Origin: Chryseobacterium gambrini
GTDB taxonomy: Bacteria > Bacteroidota > Bacteroidia > Flavobacteriales > Weeksellaceae
Assembly (NCBI RefSeq): GCF_900156825.1
Contig: NZ_FTOV01000009.1
Location: forward strand, 62,001-126,000
Direction of reading: 5' to 3'
Length of the DNA stretch: 64,000 nucleotides
Shown here: positions 58,763-64,000 of the stretch, piece by piece
How the letters are laid out: each line of letters begins with the position of its first letter
How positions within the stretch are numbered: position 1 is the first letter of the stretch
Notes under the pieces: model-generated
Told to the model about the DNA's origin: nothing
Databases searched by the model: none
What the model saw: only the letters and a program-made list of their open reading frames with translations
Translations under genes and position numbers: made by a program

Positions 58763-59659
58763 ATGGCAAAATCAATAGCAAAAACAAAAACATTATTTAA
58801 AAAAGCATTTTACTATAACTGGGATAATGGATTAACCGGCTTAGAAAAAATTGTAAGAGACAGCAATTGTGACAAAGCAACCGCAATTATGATTTTTTGG
58901 AGAGGTCATCCAAATTACTATTATAATCATCCAAATGTAGAAAAAATGGAAGATTATGAAAAGGCTGCATTCGATTTTTTGAAATTATTGGAAAAAGATC
59001 TGGTCTCGGAAAGATATCCCAAAATCATCTCATTTTCTCCTGAAAAAGAATTTATTCCTGCCACTTTAGGCAACATCCCAAAAGAACTTATTCAGTATGT
59101 GGAAGGAACTATACATTATCAGGAAGTGTTATTTCCAAACAAAAATCCTTTTGACGAAGAAATAATGGCTCTCTGTAAAAATTGTGACAATATGATCAAG
59201 ATGTTTGAATTAGAAAAACGAGGTGCTGATTTCAGTTTAAAAATTAATAACGGTTATTCTTATCCCATTGCAATTGCTTGTGGAAGTGGACAAATAGAAG
59301 CTATTAAATATTTTATTGAGAAAGGATATGATCTAAATAAAAAATATGGTAAGAATCCTTTATTCTGGAGCGCTGTTATAAACAAAAAAATTCAGGCAGT
59401 TAATTTGATATTAGAAAACGGTGGAAAAATAAATCAAAAAGGAGAATTTGGCAGAACAATTTTACATTTAATTGCGGGTTGGTTTGCCGAAAACCAAGAT
59501 GGTTTCGACGATGAATTAATGAAAATCCTTAGCTTTTTAATTGAGAAAGGAGCAGATGTAAACGCTAAAGATTCATCTAAAAAAACTCCGCTTGATCTGG
59601 CGATTATGTGGAATAATGTAAAATATATAGATTACTTATCTGGTTTTCAGTCTTATTAA
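58763..59659 (+). CDS. DUF4274-like plus ankyrin-repeat protein
   Basis: A 298-residue cytoplasmic protein. Residues ~10-60 (KAFYYNWDNGLTGLEKIVRD, CDKATAIMIFWRGHPNYYY) match the pattern of DUF4274-type domains, found beside ankyrin repeats in predicted immunity proteins. Residues ~150-290 are about four ankyrin repeats (YPIAIACGSGQIEAIKYFIE; KTPLDLAIMWNNVKYIDYL). Transcribed in the same direction as the SMI1-like gene. The immunity role is inference from family context. Confidence 0.8.
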   Translation: MAKSIAKTKTLFKKAFYYNWDNGLTGLEKIVRDSNCDKATAIMIFWRGHPNYYYNHPNVEKMEDYEKAAFDFLKLLEKDLVSERYPKIISFSPEKEFIPATLGNIPKELIQYVEGTIHYQEVLFPNKNPFDEEIMALCKNCDNMIKMFELEKRGADFSLKINNGYSYPIAIACGSGQIEAIKYFIEKGYDLNKKYGKNPLFWSAVINKKIQAVNLILENGGKINQKGEFGRTILHLIAGWFAENQDGFDDELMKILSFLIEKGADVNAKDSSKKTPLDLAIMWNNVKYIDYLSGFQSY

Positions 59660-59667
59660 ATTACAAC

Positions 59668-59701
59668 GAGATTGCTTCGTCGCTTCGCTCCTCGCAATGA
59701 C
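59668..59701 (-). repeat. Family D repeat (minus orientation)
   Basis: GAGATTGCTTCGTCGCTTCG followed by CTCCTCGCAATGAC: the reverse complement of the copy type at 490-520 and 39515-39547. Confidence 0.6.
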
Positions 59702-59706
59702 ATAAA

Positions 59707-59734
59707 AAATCCCTCTCATCAGTGAAAGGGATTT
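59707..59734. terminator. Terminator between convergent genes
   Basis: AAATCCCT / AGGGATTT (59707-59714, 59727-59734) with T runs on both strands; probably serves gcvP. Confidence 0.75.
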
Positions 59735-59757
59735 TTCTATATCTAAAAAACTTCTAA

Positions 59758-62616
59758 TTACATATAAGCTTCAATCGGCTCACAGGTACAAACTAAGTTT
59801 CTGTCTCCGTAAGCTTCGTCCACTCTTGAAACTGTAGCGAAGAATTTGTGGTCTCTTACCCAGTCTAACGGATAAGCTGCTTTTTCTCTGCTGTATGGTT
59901 TATCCCAAGAATCGGAGATTACCAGTTGCTCTGTGTGAGGCGCATTTTTCAATACGTTGTTGGCTGCGTCTGCTTCACCGTTTGCAATCTCATCAATTTC
60001 ATGTTTAATGGCGATTAAAGCTTCTGCAAAACGGTCGATTTCTGCTTTGCTTTCAGACTCAGTCGGCTCAATCATTAAAGTTCCTGCAACCGGGAAAGAA
60101 ACGGTAGGAGCGTGGAATCCATAGTCCATTAATCTTTTCGCTACATCAGCAACTTCAATTCCTAACGATTTGAACTGTCTAAAATCTACGATACATTCGT
60201 GGGCAACTCTTCCGTTTTCGTTTGAATATAAAATCGGGAAATGCTCTGCTAAAATTTCTTTTAAATAATTCGCATTCAGGATCGCGTGTTCCGTTGATTT
60301 TTTCAGACCTGAATTTCCTAACATTTTAATGTAAGCGTAAGAAATATTCAGAATTAATCCAGAACCGTAAGGTGCTGCAGAAATTCCTTCAATCGCTTCT
60401 TTTGACCCGATTCTGATATTTGCATTGGAAGGTAAGAAAGGAACTAAATGTTTAGCCACACAAATCGGACCAACTCCGGGACCTCCTCCTCCGTGAGGAA
60501 TTGCAAAAGTTTTGTGTAAGTTTAAGTGACAAACGTCTGCTCCGATGTTTCCGGGACTTGTATATCCAACCTGAGCGTTCATGTTCGCTCCGTCCATATA
60601 AACCTGTCCTCCGTGTTCGTGGATCAAAGCTGTAATTTCTTTAATGTTGGCATCGAAGAATCCGTATGTAGACGGATAGGTGATCATTACACAAGACAGA
60701 TTTTCAGAATGCTGTTCTGTTTTTGCTTTTAAATCTTCAAAATCGATTTCTCCGTTCTCAAGGTTTTTAACCACAACAATTTTCATTCCTGCCATTGCCG
60801 CAGAAGCAGGGTTGGTTCCGTGTGCAGACTGAGGAATTAAAACCACATTTCTGTGACCTTCACCTCTTGAAATGTGATATTCTCTGATCACCATTAATCC
60901 TGCGTATTCTCCCTGAGCTCCGGAATTCGGCTGAAGAGAAGTTCCTGCGAAACCTGTAATTTCAGCTAAATCTTTCTCCAGTTCACGGATCATTTCCTGA
61001 TAACCTCCTGCTTGGTCAACCGGTACAAACGGATGAACAGAACCCCAATTGTCCCATGAAAGCGGTAACATTTGCGTTGCGGCGTTCAGTTTCATCGTAC
61101 AGGAACCTAAAGAAATCATTGAGTGGGTCAACGATAAATCTTTTCTTTCCAGACGCTTGATGTAACGCATCAATTCCGTTTCCGTATGGTATTTGTTGAA
61201 TACTTCTTCCGTAAGAATTTCGTCTTTTCTTAAATTCTCTTCCGGAATGCTGTATCCTTCTTTAATTTCTAATTTGAAAGTCTGCTTATCTTTGAACTGG
61301 GCAAAAGAAGCCATCAGATAATTTAATTTATCCAATGTTGTACTTTCGTTGATCGCAATACTTACCACTCCTTCTGTGAAGTAGTTTAAGTTTAATTTGT
61401 GATCAAGCATCATTCTCATCAGTCTTCCTTTCTCATCTTCATTCATCGTGATTTTTACCGTATCAAAGATCGGTTCTTCCACGATTTCATATCCTAAAGC
61501 TTTCAGGCCTCCCTTCAAAGCATTGGCTTTAAAATGAATCTGATCTGCGATATAATTTAATCCTTTCGGACCGTGATAAACAGCGTACATTCCAGCCATA
61601 ACTGCCAAAAGAACCTGAGCTGTACAGATGTTTGATGTCGCTCTTTCTCTTTTAATGTGTTGTTCTCTCGTCTGTAAAGCCATTCTTAAAGCACGTCTTC
61701 CGTACACATCCTGGGAAACTCCGATAATTCTTCCCGGAATATCTCTCTTATAATCTTCCTTACAAGAGAAGAATGCTGCGTGAGGACCACCGTAACCCAA
61801 TGGAATTCCGAATCTCTGGGTTGTTCCAACAGCACAGTCAGCGCCCATTGAAGCCGGAGATTTTAACTTCACCAAAGCCATCGGATCACACGCTACAACC
61901 ACCTGAAGATCTAATTTTTTATATTCAGCGATGTCATCTGTATAATCTAAAACGATTCCGTTTTTACCCGGATACTGCAATAAAACCCCGAAATAGGAAC
62001 CATCCAGTTCATGTGTTTTATGATTTCCTTCTACAATTTCGATTTCAAGACCTTCCGCTTTTGTTTTTAATACAGATACTGTCTGAGGAAGCACAAGATC
62101 GGAAACAAAGAATTTATTGGCTCCGGCTTTTTTCTGATCTTTCGTTCTGTTGTTGAAGAACATATGCATTGCTTCTGCAGCAGCCGTAGATTCGTCTAAT
62201 AATGATGCGTTTGCCAAGGCAAAACCTGTAAGATCACACACAACAGTCTGAAAATTAAGAAGCGCTTCCAGTCTTCCTTGTGCAATTTCCGCCTGATAAG
62301 GAGTATATGCTGTGTACCAACTCGGATTTTCAAAGATGTTTCTCTGAATAGCCGATGGCAACAACGTGTTGTGATATCCGAACCCGATGTAGCTTGTATA
62401 ATCAGTGTTTTTCGATGCTAATTCCTTAGAATGGATCAGCATTTCGTATTCTGAAAGCGGTTCTGAGATTTCAAGATCTTTTTCTAAACGGATAGAAGAA
62501 GGGATGGTTTGAGAGAGAAGCTCCTCGATACTTGAAACGCCAACTTTTTCCAGCATTGCCTGTTTATCGGCTTCATTTAAGGAAATGTGACGGCTCACAA
62601 ACTGTTCTGTATTCAT
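59758..62616 (-). CDS. gcvP: Glycine dehydrogenase (decarboxylating), P protein of the glycine cleavage system
   Basis: A 952-residue PLP enzyme that decarboxylates glycine and passes the aminomethyl group to the lipoylated H protein. The N-terminal half (~1-430) and C-terminal half (~450-950) are the two homologous aminotransferase-like domains of the fused form. Landmarks: YIGFGYHNTLLPSAIQRNIF at the N-terminus; the PLP lysine in HLNLHKTFAIPHGGGGPGVG; LYMDGANMNAQVG-type sequence (VYMDGANMNAQVGYTSPG). Other gcv genes are not adjacent, which is common in this phylum. No glycine riboswitch is visible upstream. Confidence 0.97.
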   Translation of the reverse strand: MNTEQFVSRHISLNEADKQAMLEKVGVSSIEELLSQTIPSSIRLEKDLEISEPLSEYEMLIHSKELASKNTDYTSYIGFGYHNTLLPSAIQRNIFENPSWYTAYTPYQAEIAQGRLEALLNFQTVVCDLTGFALANASLLDESTAAAEAMHMFFNNRTKDQKKAGANKFFVSDLVLPQTVSVLKTKAEGLEIEIVEGNHKTHELDGSYFGVLLQYPGKNGIVLDYTDDIAEYKKLDLQVVVACDPMALVKLKSPASMGADCAVGTTQRFGIPLGYGGPHAAFFSCKEDYKRDIPGRIIGVSQDVYGRRALRMALQTREQHIKRERATSNICTAQVLLAVMAGMYAVYHGPKGLNYIADQIHFKANALKGGLKALGYEIVEEPIFDTVKITMNEDEKGRLMRMMLDHKLNLNYFTEGVVSIAINESTTLDKLNYLMASFAQFKDKQTFKLEIKEGYSIPEENLRKDEILTEEVFNKYHTETELMRYIKRLERKDLSLTHSMISLGSCTMKLNAATQMLPLSWDNWGSVHPFVPVDQAGGYQEMIRELEKDLAEITGFAGTSLQPNSGAQGEYAGLMVIREYHISRGEGHRNVVLIPQSAHGTNPASAAMAGMKIVVVKNLENGEIDFEDLKAKTEQHSENLSCVMITYPSTYGFFDANIKEITALIHEHGGQVYMDGANMNAQVGYTSPGNIGADVCHLNLHKTFAIPHGGGGPGVGPICVAKHLVPFLPSNANIRIGSKEAIEGISAAPYGSGLILNISYAYIKMLGNSGLKKSTEHAILNANYLKEILAEHFPILYSNENGRVAHECIVDFRQFKSLGIEVADVAKRLMDYGFHAPTVSFPVAGTLMIEPTESESKAEIDRFAEALIAIKHEIDEIANGEADAANNVLKNAPHTEQLVISDSWDKPYSREKAAYPLDWVRDHKFFATVSRVDEAYGDRNLVCTCEPIEAYM

Positions 62617-62941
62617 TTTTATTTATTAGATTTTGTTTGTAAAAAAGATTCGTAAAATTACGATTTTTTAGAAAATTGTACAACTAAATTAAAATCATAA
62701 ATAAATAATATAAAGTATTTTAACTTATTTAAAATTAAAGCCTTTTTGTTGAGTTATTGAACATAAAATTTGTTAAAAAAAGCAGTTGAGAATAAATTTT
62801 ACTGCCAGTTAAATTTTCTAAAATTTAAAAAATAATCAATATTACAAGTACTTATTTTTAAACTCGCCAGGTTTTATAATTATTTAAATGTTAAATTTTC
62901 CAAATCTGTTTACCGAAATTCATAATATTATCAATTAAAAA
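62617..62941. other. AT-rich gap upstream of gcvP
   Basis: About 325 bases, mostly A/T, with a small CGTAA-AA-TTACG hairpin near 62651. Must contain the gcvP promoter, but no convincing TAnnTTTG box on the minus strand was found. No gene or repeat seen. Confidence 0.4.
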
Positions 62942-62968
62942 ATCCTCCAAAATTTAAATTTGGAGGAT
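62942..62968 (-). terminator. Terminator of the response-regulator gene
   Basis: ATCCTCCAAA / TTTGGAGGAT with a short A/T loop; on the minus strand followed by TTTTTTAA. Confidence 0.85.
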
Positions 62969-62993
62969 CTATTTATAGTAGGGCAATGTTAAT

Positions 62994-63365
62994 TTATTGA
63001 AGGTTAGGCTGTTTTATCAAATCTTCAATCTTCACAATAACATCATCAATATCAAAAGGTTTTGGGATAAAAACATCCGCTTTGCAGGAGTTTACAACGT
63101 TTGCCGCTTTTGCATGAGCGCTGATAATCATTACGGGAATATGAGACGTTGCGGGATTTTCTTTGATCTGGTTGCATAAATCTGTTCCCAAACCATCCGG
63201 TAATTTCACATCCATGATAAAAATGTCTGGAACTACGGATTGATCTCTGTTGTTAAATGCTTCAGCATTGGCGAAAGAACGAACGTCATAATTCTCAAAT
63301 GACAGGAGTAGCTGCAATGCATCTCTGATGCCTGTCTCATCTTCAACGATAAAAATTGTTTTCAT
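62994..63365 (-). CDS. Single-domain response regulator (receiver)
   Basis: A 123-residue cytoplasmic CheY-like receiver with no output domain. The acidic pocket is in IFIVEDETGIRDAL, the phospho-acceptor Asp in PDIFIMDVKLPDGLGT, the switch Thr/Ser in VMIISAHAKA and the Lys in DVFIPKPFDIDDV. Such stand-alone receivers pass phosphate in relays or act by protein contact. No kinase gene is adjacent. It is monocistronic, with a terminator downstream. Confidence 0.92.
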   Translation of the reverse strand: MKTIFIVEDETGIRDALQLLLSFENYDVRSFANAEAFNNRDQSVVPDIFIMDVKLPDGLGTDLCNQIKENPATSHIPVMIISAHAKAANVVNSCKADVFIPKPFDIDDVIVKIEDLIKQPNLQ

Positions 63366-63544
63366 ATCCGTTGCATCGCAAAAACAAAGCCAATCTTAAA
63401 CGAAATCTTAAATTAATGAAAAATTGAAGATCAATTTTATCTGATTCGGAATAAATCGATTAATAATATTCATCGATATAAGTTATTTTCTTAAAGGAAT
63501 ACTTTTTGTAATCTCTGAGAAACAAAATCACAACTTAAAAATAT

Positions 63545-64000
63545 ATGAAACACTATTTTCTACCCATGTTAACTTTGCTGACGTTGAGCTGCAAAGAAAA
63601 TAAAACAGGAAAAAAAGAGGGCAATACCGCCGTTACCAAAACCGATACGCTGAAGCTTCCTGCACCGGATGAAAAAAACAGCAAGACAAAATTCAGCAAC
63701 GTATTGGGATGGTCTAAAGGAAAAGCGCCTGTTGCTCCTGAAGGATTTACCGTAACAAGATTTGCAGAAAATATTAAAAGCCCCAGAAATATGATTCAGG
63801 CTGAGAATGGAGACGTATTTGTGGTGTTGTCTAATTCTGAACGTACTGTTTCGGAGAAAATTAAAAATGACATCAGTGGTAAGAGTGATGCTGAAGTAGA
63901 CGGAAAATCTGCCAACCGAATAATCCTTTACCGTGATGCCAACAAAGATGGTATTCCGGAATCTTCCACAGTGTTTTTAGCTAATCTTAACCAGCCATAC
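63545..64000 (+). CDS. Sorbosone dehydrogenase-like (PQQ-type) lipoprotein, N-terminal part
   Basis: The frame runs from ATG 63545 to the window end (152 codons seen). Lipoprotein signal MKHYFLPMLTLLTLSC (Cys16), then a low-complexity linker (KTGKKEGNTAVTKTDTLKL). From ~65 the start of a six-bladed propeller of the L-sorbosone/glucose dehydrogenase type is visible: APEGFTVTRFAENIKSPRNM, EVDGKSANRIILYRDANKD and GIPESSTVFLANLNQPY. The family oxidises sugars in the periplasm with PQQ, but many members have not been tested. Truncated by the window edge. Confidence 0.85.
   Translation, partial: MKHYFLPMLTLLTLSCKENKTGKKEGNTAVTKTDTLKLPAPDEKNSKTKFSNVLGWSKGKAPVAPEGFTVTRFAENIKSPRNMIQAENGDVFVVLSNSERTVSEKIKNDISGKSDAEVDGKSANRIILYRDANKDGIPESSTVFLANLNQPY

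Noticed and set aside
60526..62156. Plus-strand ORFs opposite gcvP (60526-60732, 61773-62156)
   Set aside because: Antisense to a highly conserved enzyme, with no signals of their own.
62617..62941. Glycine riboswitch upstream of gcvP
   Set aside because: The leader is AT-rich with only a 5-bp hairpin; none of the conserved glycine-aptamer cores is visible on the minus strand.

Overview
The window looks like a chromosomal segment of a Flavobacteriia member (Bacteroidota), most likely Chryseobacterium or a close relative; the genus is inferred from gene content, not measured. Supporting signs are low GC, Bacteroidota promoters of the TTTG-N19-TAnnTTTG kind, few Shine-Dalgarno sites, type IX secretion (T9SS) sorting domains, a SusC-like TonB plug signature, many short lipoproteins, and ECF sigma factors paired with small membrane proteins. 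I see no prophage, transposase, CRISPR array or restriction system.

Layout. 0-14 kb: the end of urocanase (hutU), then mostly uncharacterised secreted or lipoprotein genes, separated by three unusually large gene-free arrays (about 3.0-4.1, 6.2-7.6 and 10.4-12.0 kb) of alternating long imperfect palindromes, and then an aldehyde dehydrogenase annotated as GapN. 14-22 kb: an alpha/beta hydrolase; two paralogous ECF-sigma/membrane-protein pairs flanking a T9SS-exported M4 metalloprotease, with near-identical promoter motifs in front of the sigma genes and the protease; then an S41 protease and a YdcF-like protein. 22-32 kb: MBL-fold hydrolase, GNAT, an AraC regulator with aldo/keto reductase and MFS exporter, two T9SS/cell-surface type proteins, thiol peroxidase, a DUF763 protein and a Crp-type regulator. 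32-40 kb: a run of small VOC, SRPBCC, SDR and DoxX-like genes on one strand, then an ECF sigma factor with two small membrane proteins. 40-54 kb: J-domain protein, a tiny Cys/Lys-rich protein, tRNA-Arg(TCG), a plugless outer-membrane barrel with a 987-residue TPR protein, an APC permease, DUF962, DUF4377, SPFH, dGTPase and Fpg/Nei genes. 54-60 kb: a microprotein with a possible structured RNA, a lone AAA ATPase, and ankyrin, TPR, SMI1/KNR4-like and DUF4274-like genes resembling orphan immunity genes. 60-64 kb: glycine decarboxylase gcvP, a single-domain response regulator, and the start of a sorbosone-dehydrogenase-like lipoprotein.

The least explained features are the palindrome arrays (15 copies of family A, 13 of family B, plus C-type copies and a recombinant), the shared GTAACA/ACTAA promoter motif linking two sigma genes to a secreted protease, and the microprotein plus three-way-junction RNA near 54 kb. 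Two genes appear frameshifted: one at a T8 tract near 5.77 kb, one near its 3' end at 24.45 kb.
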